Shown: positions 33,290-43,125 of the stretch, in pieces
How the letters are laid out: every line of letters begins with the position of its first letter
Numbering within the stretch: the stretch's first letter is position 1
NCBI GenBank assembly: GCA_963575745.1
Contig: CAUYUJ010003651.1
Span: 1-64,000, forward strand
Length of the DNA stretch: 64,000 bases
Source of the DNA: Prorocentrum cordatum
Lineage: Eukaryota; Sar; Dinophyceae; Prorocentrales; Prorocentraceae
Direction: 5' to 3'
The notes under the pieces: generated by a model
Seen by the model: the letters and a program-made list of their open reading frames with translations, nothing else
The model's database searches: none
What the model was told of the DNA's origin: nothing
Made by a program: the position numbers and the translations under genes

Positions 33290-33323
33290 CACTCGTAATC
33301 CCAGTGCACTGGGATTACGAGTG
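33290..33323. repeat. 34-bp perfect palindrome
   Basis: CACTCGTAATCCCAGTG at 33290-33306 is followed without a loop by its exact reverse complement at 33307-33323. It lies at the edge of a possible exon of the following gene. Confidence 0.95.
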
Positions 33324-33346
33324 CTCCCTCGCGCACGCGTGGCAGG

Positions 33347-33379
<33 letters not shown>

Positions 33380-33389
33380 TGTCGTCGCC

Positions 33390-34670
33390 GCTGTCGAGGC
33401 GCGGGTGTTCTCGGAGCTCGCGTTCGAGCGGTTCGCGCATATATGCGCGAGGCGGGCCATGGCGAGGCCGTCGAGCGGGTCGTGGCGGCCAGCGATGAGG
33501 AGTGGCAGGAATGGGTCGGCAAGGCGAGTCGTCGTCGCCGTCGTCATCGTCACCGTCGTCGTCGTCGCCGCCGTAGGTGCACTTGAATCACTTGCCCGAT
33601 TGGTCGGTCGGGTTGCGCTGGCGCGAGGACTGCGTGTAGACGCGGCGTCGCGAAGAGGCGACCGCGGCGATGGGGGGCCGAGAGGGCCACGAGGAGGAGG
33701 AGGACGGTGATGATGACGATGATGAGGGGGAGGAGGAGGAGGAGGAGGAGGAGGAGGAGGAGGAGGAGGAGGAGGAGGAGGAGGAGGAGGAAGAGGGGGA
33801 GGAGGAAGAGGGGAAGGAGGAAGATGATGACGAGGAGGAGGAGGAGGAGGAGGACGGCGACGACGACGATGAGGAGGAGGAGGAGGAGGAGGAGGGCGAG
33901 GAGGAGGAGGCCGATGATGACAGGGAGGAGGATGAATATGATGATGATGATGCAGCCCGAGCCGCCTCCCCCCGAGCGCCCCACCCAACCCCGCCCGGCA
34001 CGTCGGCGCTGACGAGCTTCGCCAGCTCACTCGCCCCCGCCCCCCCCCCCCCCCCCCATCCTGCTGCCGAGCTGCAGCTCGAGCCCGCGCTTCTCACCCT
34101 CGCCCCCTTCTTCCGAGCTGCAGCTCGAGACCTTCTGCCGCCCGCGCAGCTGATTAGGTTCATCAGACGGGTCGCAGTCGCGCGCGGGCGGGCGCCGAGG
34201 GCAGGCATCGGCGTCGCGATGTGCGCTGAATACTTGAGGACTGGCGAGATCTTTCGTCTGATGGCCACGCATTTGGGCAAGGGTGCCCTCGCGGCTGGCT
34301 GGGGCGAGGTGATGTCCCGTCTCATCGAGCACGGCCTCGCGTAGAAGCTGCAGACGCCGCCTGAATTGCCATGCTGACGCATGCCCGCGTCGCCCATGGC
34401 ATAGTGCACGCGCGCGCACTTGCGCGCGAGCGCGTCGAGCTGTAGCTCAGCGCCCGCGCCAGACGCCCCCCCCCCCCGTTCCCTATATGGGGCAGCGCGG
34501 AACAGTTGCGATTCACCCCGAGAATCGCAGCGGCACGCTAGTGGGCATCGACGAGGCGCACAAGCGCGGCCGCGACATTTGGAGGGCTGGTTTCTCCAAG
34601 CGTAAGGCGGCGGACGCGACGGCGATAGAGGCGACGCAGAGACAGAGACGCACGCACGGGGGGAGAGAGA

Positions 34671-34722
<52 letters not shown>

Positions 34723-35248
34723 ACGCGAGGAGGAGGGAGGGAAGCAGCGAGAGAGAGAGAGAGATACACCCGCTCCTCCCCCCCCCCGCTAACAGAGAAA
34801 CACAACAACAGTACGACTACACAAGAGAGAGAGAGAGAGAGGAGGAGAGAGGAGAGAGCGAGGAGAGAGAGGAGAGAGAGGAGAGAGAGAATAGAGAGAA
34901 AAGAGAGGAGAGCAGAGAGAGAGAGTCATTGAGAGAGAGCAAAGAGAGACGATGAGAGAGAGGATTGAGAGAGAGGAGGAAGAGAGCGAGAGAGAGGAGA
35001 GAGAGAGTAGAGAGAGGAGAGCAGAGAGAGAGGCGAGGTGACGGAGAGAGAGAGAAGAAAAAAACAAAAACAAAAAGAGAGAGAAGAGAGAGACGAGAGA
35101 GAAGAGAGAGAGAAAGAGAAAAGGAATGAAAGAGGAAGAGACAGAGAAAGAGAAAGAACAAAGAGAAGAGAAAGAGATGAGAAGAGAGGGCAGAAGGAGC
35201 AAGAGACATTATATATCTATATATCATATTAGAGAGGAGAGAGCAGAG

Positions 35249-35289
<41 letters not shown>

Positions 35290-37168
35290 TGGCAAAAAAA
35301 AACAAAGACAAACAAAACAAAAAGCCACTACAATAGAGAGAGAGAGAGAGGAGAGGAGAGAAGAGAGAGAGAGAGAGGGAGAGAGAGACGACGAAGAGAG
35401 AGAGAGAGAGAGGCGCCGCCAGTGGGCTCCGCCTCGCTGAAGCACGCGTTGTCACTCAACGAGGAGCTCGCGCAGCGGTCGGGGCAGCGCATCCCTAGCC
35501 CGCCCTCAGATCGGGTCAGGTACCTGGCGATTGGTGGGAACCACGCCAACGCGTTCCTCCGCGCCGTCGGCGCGGGGTGCAAGACCCAGGAGGGTGAGTT
35601 AGCCGACCTGACAGGCCGGCTGCACAAGGAGCTGTTCCACGAACAGCCCGCCTTCATCGAGGCGATCGAGCCAGGGCTGACGTGGACCGTCGTGTCCTAC
35701 CAGGTGGAGGTGCACGTGCCAGGCTTCGTGGAGTTCGCCCGCCCAGCTGCAGCTGTGCCGCCGACCCCCCGTCGAACGCGCGCGCGCGACGACGACGACG
35801 GCGGCGACGACGACGATGTCGACAATCGCAGCATCGCGCTGCAGTGGATTCAGGAAGCCTTGAACCTGGACGTGAAAGAGGAGAAGACGGAGGTAATGGT
35901 GATGATGCGCATGCAGAAGGCATTCGACATCGCGAACGCCGCGGGCGCGACGCCGCCCAAGGAGGCGATCATGGCGACGGCTGCTGCGGAGCAGCCACAG
36001 TGCGCTGCACGGCTGCACCACCTGCTCGCGCACGTGCAGGGGGGCGGTGGCAACGGCGAGCTCCTCAAGGACCTGGACGCCTACACCAAGGCTGCGGCGC
36101 TGACAAACATGGCTGTAGCCAGTTCCGACACGCGCCCCTCCCCCGCCCCCTCGCCATTCGCCGCTGCAGCGGCGATATTTAGGTGACTGTTGGCACCGTC
36201 AAGACCATGGGGTCTGACTTCATCTCGGCAGTCGACACGTTGGTTAAGAAGTTCCCTAGGGATCCCATCCCGCACGTGTGCAACGCGCTGTTCAAGGCGA
36301 ACCTGACGTCTCACGTTGCGAAAGACGGCAGGCGCGCGCCCCCTCCACCCCCACCCCCAATGTGTGATGATGGTGTCTCTCATGCGTGTGCTTTCCAGGT
36401 GCAGCCTCCTGCTCGAGACCCATGTGAACTCACTCGGTAACCAGAAGATCCGCTCAGAGCTGCTCGCGGGCGAGAAGCTCATGAGCAGGGCGCGCGATCT
36501 GACCGACGCGACCGACGGCCTGATGGATGGATTCAGCCGAACTCACATAGCACATGCATGCCCGCGTCATGCCTCAAGGGTGGTCGGCTGCAGCCGACCT
36601 CCCCGCGTGCAACCATGTGTTAGCAATGCTCGCCGCAGGATCGGGACTTGGTAATGGCGAACGGGTCGTTCGACTGAAAAGTAGCGAAACTCCTGGCGAA
36701 GCGCTGGAACATCGAGTGCACGGGTGAGGACTACACGAGCCTCGACCAGATCGCCCAGGACTTTACGCGGGCATGTCGGCTGCAGCCGACCCCCTTTATC
36801 TCCCCCAGCCCGCCCCGTCCCTCCCCGACGACGTGCGGCATCATTGGCTGAAGCCACGGCTGCAGGAGTTCGCCCTGGCGCCGGGCGGGAGGCTCCAGAT
36901 GAAGACGCCCCAGGTGGCCGAGGCACTCGGCGTTAGCTTGGTGCGTCGTCGGCGCCGTAGGCAGCCCGTGGCGCAGGCCCACTGACTGTGGAGCAGATGA
37001 AGAGCTCAAAATACAAGATAGAAACGATGGGCGTCGTGAAAGGGGCGTTCGCCAGTTTAAAAGCGGGCGGCGGAAATGAAGCATGGGGGGTCTCGGATGT
37101 GACCGGGGCGACCGTGCACCTCATCGACGCGCGCGCTGCTACTAGGCAGCGCGTGGGCGCCCGCGCCA
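33390..37168 (+). CDS. Hypothetical multi-exon gene with very short introns
   Basis: Exons can be joined in phase across these introns: 34602-35422 (GT-AG, 821 nt of GA repeat), 36115-36182 (68 nt, GT-AG), 36332-36398 (67 nt, GC-AG), 36580-36638 (59 nt, GT-AG), 36771-36808 (38 nt, GC-AG) and 36941-36996 (56 nt, GT-AG). Recognisable coding pieces include [20 protein letters not shown] (34208-34267), [40 protein letters not shown] (35517-35576), [20 protein letters not shown] and [20 protein letters not shown]. Upstream fragments at 33390-33600 ([11 protein letters not shown], then [19 protein letters not shown]) probably belong too, but their joints are unresolved. One in-frame TGA lies at 36675. 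The coding signal ends at a GTATGG donor at 37169 where a GGTTCC array begins, so the gene probably continues. No family is recognised. Confidence 0.55.
33436..33451. repeat. 16-bp perfect palindrome
   Basis: CGCGCATATATGCGCG lies exactly where the coding frame changes between two protein-like stretches. Confidence 0.85.
33690..33950. repeat. GAG/GAT-rich tract in probable intron
   Basis: GAG trinucleotide repeat with GAT patches. It gives poly-Glu/Asp frames and separates coding fragments of the surrounding gene. Confidence 0.85.
34660..35414. repeat. Polypurine GA tract inside an 821-nt intron
   Basis: About 750 bp almost wholly of GA dinucleotides and GGAGA variants on the plus strand, with a short AT-rich island at 35207-35232. 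It is flanked by a GTAAGG donor at 34602 and an acceptor at 35421-35422 that keep phase. Confidence 0.9.
36582..36599. repeat. Palindrome at the 5' end of a short intron
   Basis: GGTCGGCTGCAGCCGACC is a perfect palindrome beginning two bases into the 59-nt intron. Its 16-bp core recurs at 36775-36790, four bases into the 38-nt intron. Confidence 0.9.
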
Positions 37169-37330
37169 GTATGGTTCTGGTGGTGGTTTTTGGTTTTGGT
37201 TTTGGTTCCGGTTCTGGTTCCGGTTCCGGTTTTGGTTCCGGTTTTGGTTCCGGTTCCGGTTCTGGTTCCGGTTCCGGTTCTGGTTCCGGTTCCGGTTCCG
37301 GTTTTGGTTCCGGTTCCCTTCTTTTTGCGG
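37167..37330. repeat. GGTTCC hexamer array 1
   Basis: Begins CAGTATGGTTCTGGTGG and continues as GGTTCC, GGTTTT and GGTTCT hexamers. The first bases form a GTATGG splice donor directly after the last coding piece of the preceding gene. A second array with the same start is at 38437. Confidence 0.9.
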
Positions 37331-37559
37331 GGCTGGAAAAGGCCCCTTTGGTGACGGTTCCGGTTCTGGTTCTGGTTCTGGTTTCCTTTTTCTTCCAGGC
37401 CTGAAAAAGACTGTCAGGTTTTGGTTTTGGTTCCGGTTCCGGTTCCGGTTTCCGGTTCCTTTTCTTCGGGGTTGTGAAGCAGCACCCTCCTAGGTCAACG
37501 GTTATTGTTTAAGGTTTGGTTCAGGTACGGTTCACGGTTTTCCTTTTGTACTTTTTCGC

Positions 37560-38130
37560 CTCAAAGAAGACCACCCTGGTCACGGTTCCGGTTTCGGTTC
37601 CGGTTCCGGTTTCCTTCTTCTTCTGTCTTCGAAGAAGACCCCCCAGGTCACGGTTCCGGTTTTGGTTTCGGTTTTGGTTCCGGTTTCCTTCTTCTCTTGG
37701 CCTCGAAGAAAGACTCCCTGGTCACGGTTTCGGTTTTGGTTCCGGTTCCGGTTCTGGTTTCTTTCTTTTTCTCGCCCCGAAGAAGACCCCCCAGGTCACG
37801 GTTTCGGTTTTGGTTCCGGTTCCGGTTCCGGTTCCTGTCTTCTCTTGGTTCGAAGAAGACCCCTTTGGTCACGGTTTTGTTTCTGGTTTCGGTTCCGGTT
37901 CCGGTTCCCTTCTTCTTCTGTCTTCGAAGAAGACCCCCCAGGTCACGGTTCCGGTTTTGGTTTCGGTTCCGGTTCCGGTTTCCTTCTTCTCTTGGTTCGA
38001 AGAAGACCCCTTTGGTCACGGTTCCGGTTTTGGTTTCGGTTCCGGTTCCGGTTTCCTTCTTCTTCTGTCTTCGAAGAAGACCCCCCAGGTCACGGTTCCG
38101 GTTTGGGTTCCGGTTCCGTTTCCGGTTTCC
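37560..38130. repeat. 73-74 bp tandem repeat with internal GGTTCC hexamers
   Basis: About eight units, each with a GAAGAAGACC block (near 37565, 37631, 37705, 37779, 37852, 37926, 37999 and 38072) followed by GGTCACGG and a short GGTTCC run. Spacing is 73-74 bp after the first unit. Long open frames here are artefacts. Confidence 0.9.
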
Positions 38131-38264
38131 TTACCTAACAGCGAAGACTGATAGGTTTCTAGTGTCAAAAGAGAGCATCATGACACCCCAGGCGGGTCTG
38201 GGCGCGATCCGGGGGAGGGTGCTGGGGGCTTTTTTTTGACCCAACAGTTACACTCTTCGTGGTC

Positions 38265-38573
38265 TTCGAGGTCCCAGAACTCCACTCCCGGGAATGAGTC
38301 TGAATGCCCGGAGCCAACTGTAGGCCACTTCTTGGTCTTCGAGTTCCCAGAACTCCATTCCCGGGCCACATTCTGAATGCCCGGAGCCAAGTGTAGGCCA
38401 CTTCGTGCTCTTCGAGTTCCCAGAACTCTATCCCGGCAGTATGGTTCTGGTGGTGGTGTTGGTTTTGGTTTTGGTTCCGGTTCTGGTTCCGGTTCCGGTT
38501 TTGGTTCCGGTTTTGGTTCCGGTTCCGGTTCCGGTTCTGGTTCCGGCCCGGGCCACATTTTGAATGCCCGGAG
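38265..38573. repeat. 73-bp tandem repeat interrupted by GGTTCC array 2
   Basis: Units start at 38265, 38338 and 38411, each with TTCGAG(G/T)TCCCAGAACTC and later GAATGCCCGGAGC. The third unit is split after TCCCGG: a GGTTCC array occupies 38437-38547, and the rest of the unit (CACATTTTGAATGCCCGGAGC, differing by a base) resumes at about 38553. Confidence 0.85.
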
Positions 38574-39930
38574 CAGGCTGATGCTGAGGCTGAGGCAGGC
38601 TGAGGCTGAGGCCGAGGCAGGCTGATGCTGAGGCAAGCTGCGGCGGAGGCTGAGGCTGATGCAGGCTGAGGCTGAGGCTCATGCAGGCTGAGGCTGAGGC
38701 TGGCTACGGCTGAGGCTGAGGCTGAAGGCAGACTGGGGCTGAGGCTGAAGCAGGCTGAGGCTGAGGCTGAGGCAGGCTGAGGCTGAGGCTGAGGCAGGCT
38801 GATGCTGAGGCAGGCTGAGGCTGAGGATGAGGCTGATGCAGGCTGAGGCTGATGCAGCCTGAGGCTGAGGCCGAGGCTGAAGGCAGACCCAGGCTGAGGC
38901 TGAAGAAGAGGCTGAGGGCTGAGGCTTGAGGCTGATGCAGCCCCGAGGCAAGCTTGAGGCTGTCGCTGAGGAAGGCTGAGCTGAGCAGGATGAGGCTGAG
39001 CTCGAAGGCGATGCAGGCTGAGGCTGAGGCTGAAGGCAGGCTGAGCCGAGGCTGAGGCAGAACGAACTGAGGCACGAGAGAAGCAGCTGAGGCTGAGGCT
39101 GAGGCAGCTTTTACGGCTCGAAGCACAGAGGCAGGCTGATGCTGAGGCTGAGGCTGAGGGGCTGAGGCTGATGCAGGCTGAGGCTGAGGCACGCTGAGGA
39201 TGAGGCCGAGGCTGAAGACAGACTGAGGCTGAGGCTGAAGCAGGCTGAGGCTGAGGCTGAGGCTGAGGCTGAGGCAGGCTGAGGCTGAGGCCGAGGCAGG
39301 CTGATGCTGAGGCAAGCTGAGGCTGAGGCTGAGGCTGATGCAGGCTGAGGCTGAGGCAGGCTGAGGCTGAGGCCGAGGCTGAAGGCAGACTGAGGCTGAG
39401 GCTGAAGGCAGACTGAGGCTGAGGTTGAAGCAGGCTGAGGCTGAGGCTGAGGCAGGCTGATGCTGAGGCAGGCTGAGGCTGAGGCTGAGGCTGAGGCAGG
39501 CTGAGGCTGAGGCAGGCTGCACGCAAGGCGCAGAGGCTGAAGCAAGAGAGCAGGCTGATGCTGAGGCAGGCTGAGGCTGAGGCTTGAGTGCTCTGATGCA
39601 GCGCTGAGGCTGCGGGCAGGCTGATGCTGCGGACGAGTGAAGCAGACTGCCCCTGAGGCTGAAGAGGCTTGAGCGACACAGGTACGGATCGAACGCGAGC
39701 AGGCTGAGGCTGAGGCTAGAAGGTCTGCGCACGCGGGCAAGAAGCCGCATTTGACGGACGGCCGAGCTAGCAGGGCAGCACTGAGGCTGAGGCTGAACGC
39801 AGGCTGAGCTGAGGCTGCCTCGAGCTGAGGCTGGCAGGCTGATGCTGAGGCTGAGGCTGAGGCTGAGGCTGAGGCAGGCTGATGCTGAGGCAGGCTGATG
39901 CCGAGGCTGATGAGGAAGAGGATGGTAATG
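38574..39930. repeat. GGCTGA hexamer minisatellite
   Basis: About 1.35 kb built on GGCTGA with variants GGCAGGCTGATGCTGA. All six frames stay open over long stretches and read as Ser/Leu or Gln/Pro/Ala repeats. I regard them as noncoding. Confidence 0.9.
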
Positions 39931-40027
39931 ATGACGAATACGGTTTTGTTGAAGATCATGAAGGTGTGACGGCGAGCTTGATGAGGATGATCGTGGGATC
40001 CTCGTGCTGTTGTTGTTTCGGTATTCA

Positions 40028-40036
40028 TCCGTAGCC
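40028..40036 (+). other. Possible spliced-leader remnant (weak)
   Basis: TCCGTAGCC equals the first nine leader bases, but the core that follows (TTCGTTGG) is only partly similar. It lies 14 nt before the ATG at 40050. Confidence 0.3.
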
Positions 40037-40049
40037 TTCGTTGGTTCCG

Positions 40050-40520
40050 ATGGCGCCGCCGTTGTGCCAGCGATGTGGCGTCGTCCAGTGCGCCGAGCTC
40101 GCTTCCACATCCTTGCGCCACGCCTGGCGTTTTGAGGAAGGCCTCAAGTGGGCCTGGTCTAGCCGTACACAGGCCCGTGGAAGCGTCCATAAGGCCGCTG
40201 GCGGGGCGCGCAGGCTATGTTCGCCGCCATGGAGAAGCAAACGTGCTCTCGCGCGCGTCGGCTTCTCCGGGGTTCGGCATTCATGCTTGCGCGCGCCGCG
40301 TTTGCGTCTTGTGGTCCTTCCCAAAGAGGCCTACTGGGTGTGCTGCGAGCAGTGCCACGCCCGCACCTGGCCTTTGGATCGCCGGTACAACAACCGGCAC
40401 TCCAGGCCTCGGGTGGACCACAAGGTTCTCTCGAAGGGTGCTGAATTGCTCTTGCATAGCCTTTGCGTTGCGAATTTGGCTGCAATGGCATGGGCGGCGT
40501 CCACTTTCGAGGCATATTGA
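40050..40520 (+). CDS. Hypothetical Cys-motif protein (zinc-finger-like)
   Basis: The frame starts MAPPLCQRCGVVQCAEL at 40050 and stays open for 156 codons to TGA. It contains CQRC near the N-terminus and WVCCEQCHARTWPLDRRYNN around 40336-40395, both typical of short zinc-binding knuckles. The stretch in between (about 40160-40320) is Arg/Ala-rich and may be an intron; AG acceptors occur at both ends of it. The protein-like parts are therefore the first 40 residues and the WVCC segment. The partial leader match just upstream supports the start. No family is recognised, and the downstream frame at 40806 carries similar Cys motifs, so the two may be parts of one gene. Confidence 0.4.
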   Translation: MAPPLCQRCGVVQCAELASTSLRHAWRFEEGLKWAWSSRTQARGSVHKAAGGARRLCSPPWRSKRALARVGFSGVRHSCLRAPRLRLVVLPKEAYWVCCEQCHARTWPLDRRYNNRHSRPRVDHKVLSKGAELLLHSLCVANLAAMAWAASTFEAY

Positions 40521-40805
40521 GGCGGGAATGCGGCGTGCTGGCGTTGTCCGCAGGCGCCTCGACGATGCCCAGCCATCGCTGCCCGCCTTGTTACGTCGCG
40601 GGCCATCGCCCAGAGAGCGCTGGAAGCACGGTGAACTTTCCCATCGTGCTTGCGCGGGCGCGTCGGGCGACGCGTTGCCGCCGACGGACAACGCAGCTCG
40701 AGCGCCGCGTTCCTGTGCAAATGTGCCTCCGAGTAGTAGACGCCAACCGCGCCTCGGCATCCGAATGGGCGACGCATTAGCTGTGAACGGGTCGTTCAGC
40801 GCCCG

Positions 40806-41666
40806 TTGAAATACCTTGTGGCCGACGCTCGTAGGCCTGCGTGGGCGGCGGCGGCAGAGGCGGGCGCGCGCCGGCGGGCCGGCCGCGTGCGGCTGGTGGC
40901 CGGGGACTTCTACCTCACGGATGCGGTCCCCGAGCGCCGCCGGCCCAGCGACGCCGCGCCCTCGCCCGAGCGCCCGCCGCGCCGCCGCCTGCAGGCGGCG
41001 CCGGCGGCCGAGGAGGGGCGCGCCGCGGCGGCTGGCTCGGCGGCGGCCGCGGCCCGACCTGCGCGCCCCGCTCGCGGGGGCGCGCGGCGCGGCTGCTTGA
41101 GGGGGGCCCGCGCCACTGCTGGCGCGCCGCCTCCGCCGGCGGCGACGTCTGGCTACTTTTGCACTCTCTGCCAGGAGGCCGGCGCCGGGGGACTGGGCGT
41201 CGTTCGACGCGGTGCCTGGCGCCCCGTCGGCGGGGAGGGCCGTCGCGCGCAAGCAGCGGCCCTGCTCGTCGATGGGACCTGGGCGCGCCGATCGCCCCCC
41301 TGTCTTGCCTTGCGTCGCCAGGTCGCCAGGACGCCCTTCTCAGAGCGGTTCCCCGCCACCTGGGAGCCGCCGACGAGCTGCGACGCCTGCGGCGGCGCGC
41401 TGGGCCGGGAGCTGACGGCCTACACCGCCACCGCCGGCTCCACCGAGGTGTGGCTGCTGGAGGGCGACGAGGCGCACCCCGGAAACGGCTTCTTCTGCGG
41501 GCGCTGCCAGGCGCGGCTGCGCGGGGGCCAGACGCTAGACTGCGCGGCAGCCCTGGGGGCGCAGGCCGCGCAGCGCTGGCGGGAGCCCGTGGACTGGGCG
41601 ACGCGGCTGGCCGCGCTGGGGGCCCCCTACGCGCCTCGGCGGGGGCAGAAGCGGCCCGCGCGCTAG
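40806..41666 (+). CDS. Hypothetical protein with three CxxC motifs
   Basis: An open frame of 286 codons; the marked first codon is TTG, so the true start is probably upstream in another exon. The first third (to about 41100) is Arg/Ala/Pro-rich with little protein character except RLVAGDFYLTDAVPERR. The last 180 residues look real: GYFCTLCQEAG, then PTSCDACGGALGRELTAY, then GNGFFCGRCQARLRGG, then VDWATRLAALGAPYAPRR and a basic end at TAG 41664. Three CxxC pairs spaced over about 110 residues suggest zinc ribbons. The composition is extremely GC-rich. Function unknown; a DNA- or RNA-binding role is only a guess from the cysteine pairs. Confidence 0.4.
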   Translation: MKYLVADARRPAWAAAAEAGARRRAGRVRLVAGDFYLTDAVPERRRPSDAAPSPERPPRRRLQAAPAAEEGRAAAAGSAAAAARPARPARGGARRGCLRGARATAGAPPPPAATSGYFCTLCQEAGAGGLGVVRRGAWRPVGGEGRRAQAAALLVDGTWARRSPPCLALRRQVARTPFSERFPATWEPPTSCDACGGALGRELTAYTATAGSTEVWLLEGDEAHPGNGFFCGRCQARLRGGQTLDCAAALGAQAAQRWREPVDWATRLAALGAPYAPRRGQKRPAR

Positions 41667-41933
41667 GCCGCAGCTCGCTCTCTGGGTCGCTTCGCGGCGT
41701 TCCGCCGCCCCTCGGAGCCTCCGCCCGAATCGCCGACTAGGCGGGGCTGACGTTCGCCAAGAGGCCATTTCTTTATTGCTTGGGGCATGACGGGCGCCAT
41801 GGCCCCCGCCCCCCCCCCCCCTCCCCCTACGACGCAGCGCCCCCCCCCCAGTGCGCTCCAGGCACTGCCGCCGTGCGCATTGGGATCCGCGTAGGTGCCC
41901 GCGTAGGAATCCGCATTGGCGTCTGGTCCGCAG

Positions 41934-41970
<37 letters not shown>

Positions 41971-42150
41971 TCGTTCGTCGTCGTCGTCGTCGTTCGTGTT
42001 TCGTCGCTCGTCGCTCATCGTCGTCGCGCGCGCGGACGCGGCTGAAGCTTGTTTTTATGTCCGGGGCGATGACGGCAGTCACCCGGGGGGGGTGGCGGCG
42101 CTTGGGAATGGTTCGGAATGGCGGAGGACGGGCAGCACGAACATGTAGGT
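41667..42150. other. Spacer with poly-C runs and (GTC)n tract
   Basis: No gene supported. Poly-C runs lie at 41809-41825 and 41841-41849 and a GTC repeat at 41935-41995. Confidence 0.6.
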
Positions 42151-42159
42151 GGCGATATG

Positions 42160-42425
42160 CACCACGACGGCTGCGTGCATCACAGCGCCCGCCGCCTGTG
42201 TACACCACGCCGCCGATGTACACCACAGCAGCCGCGTGCAACGAAGCGCCAGTTTGTGCCACCGTGCCTGCGGGCACAGCAGCTCCTGCGCACACCGCAG
42301 CGTCTCCGTGCGCCACGTCAGCCGCGCGCAACGCAGCGGCAGTATACACCACAATGCCTGCGCGCATTGCAGTGCCTGTGTACGCCGCGGCGCCTGCGTG
42401 CACCACATAGGCCGCGTGCAACACA
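42160..42425. repeat. Minisatellite, left arm of an inverted pair
   Basis: Diverged units around CACCGCAGCGCCTGCGTGCA run through this stretch. The reverse complement of the same unit makes up 42850-43125. Confidence 0.7.
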
Positions 42426-42849
42426 GCACCATTGTTGCGCATAGAATTTCAGAAGGAATCTTTTTGACAAAATGGAGCGCGCGTGGACTCCAGAGAAACA
42501 GTGGAAAACAAATCCCCATGGACAGAGGAGTGCCGCTGGAATCTACGAGCCCCCCCAAGTCCGCCCGCATCACCCTAACTCCCATTTGCGTCCAGGAGGT
42601 TCCAGCTGAACTGGCCGTCCGAGAACCAAGTGGCCCGATTCAATCGACCATTCTGCGGTGCACGCTGAGATGCGCACGTGCGTTGCACCGCCAAGCCGCG
42701 CGACAGGGGGCAATAAGGGGGAAAAAGGAGGACGAGGAGGGGGGAGGAGGAGGAGGAGGGAGGAGGGACAAACGTCGCATTCGATTGTCAGAACTTTCTT
42801 GGCGAGGCGTTTAGTTGTCCGCACCAGATCCTGATGTACATGCTCCTTC

Positions 42850-43125
42850 TACCTGTCCTACGCACGCAGGCATTGAGGTGTACACCAGCGCTGCGTTGCA
42901 CGCGGATGCTGCGGTGTAGACAGGCGCTGTGGCGTGCACAGGCGCTGCGGTGCACGCAAGCACTGTGGTGTACACAGGCGTTGCGTTGCACATGGTTGCT
43001 GCGGTGTACGTATGTACACCGGCGCTGCGGTGCCCCCAAGTACTGCGGTATACACGGGCGGTGCGTTGCACACGGCTGTTGCGGTGTACGCAGGCGCCGT
43101 GGTGCACGCGCGCGGTGTGGTGCAT
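42850..43125. repeat. Minisatellite, right arm of an inverted pair
   Basis: Units such as GGTGTACACAGGCGCTGCG are the opposite orientation of those at 42160-42425. The two arms flank about 420 bp of unrelated sequence and could pair as a large imperfect hairpin. Confidence 0.7.

Noticed and set aside
33290-33323. Alu-like fragment because of GTAATCCCAG
   Set aside because: The similarity is a short coincidence created by the palindrome, in a genome without Alu elements.
37820-38020. tRNA-like GGTTCGA motifs
   Set aside because: They belong to the 73-bp repeat; no acceptor stem or anticodon arm can be drawn.
38574-40190. Long minus-strand frames rich in Ser, Leu, Gln and Pro
   Set aside because: They follow the GGCTGA hexamer array and exist in all three minus frames; repeat artefacts.
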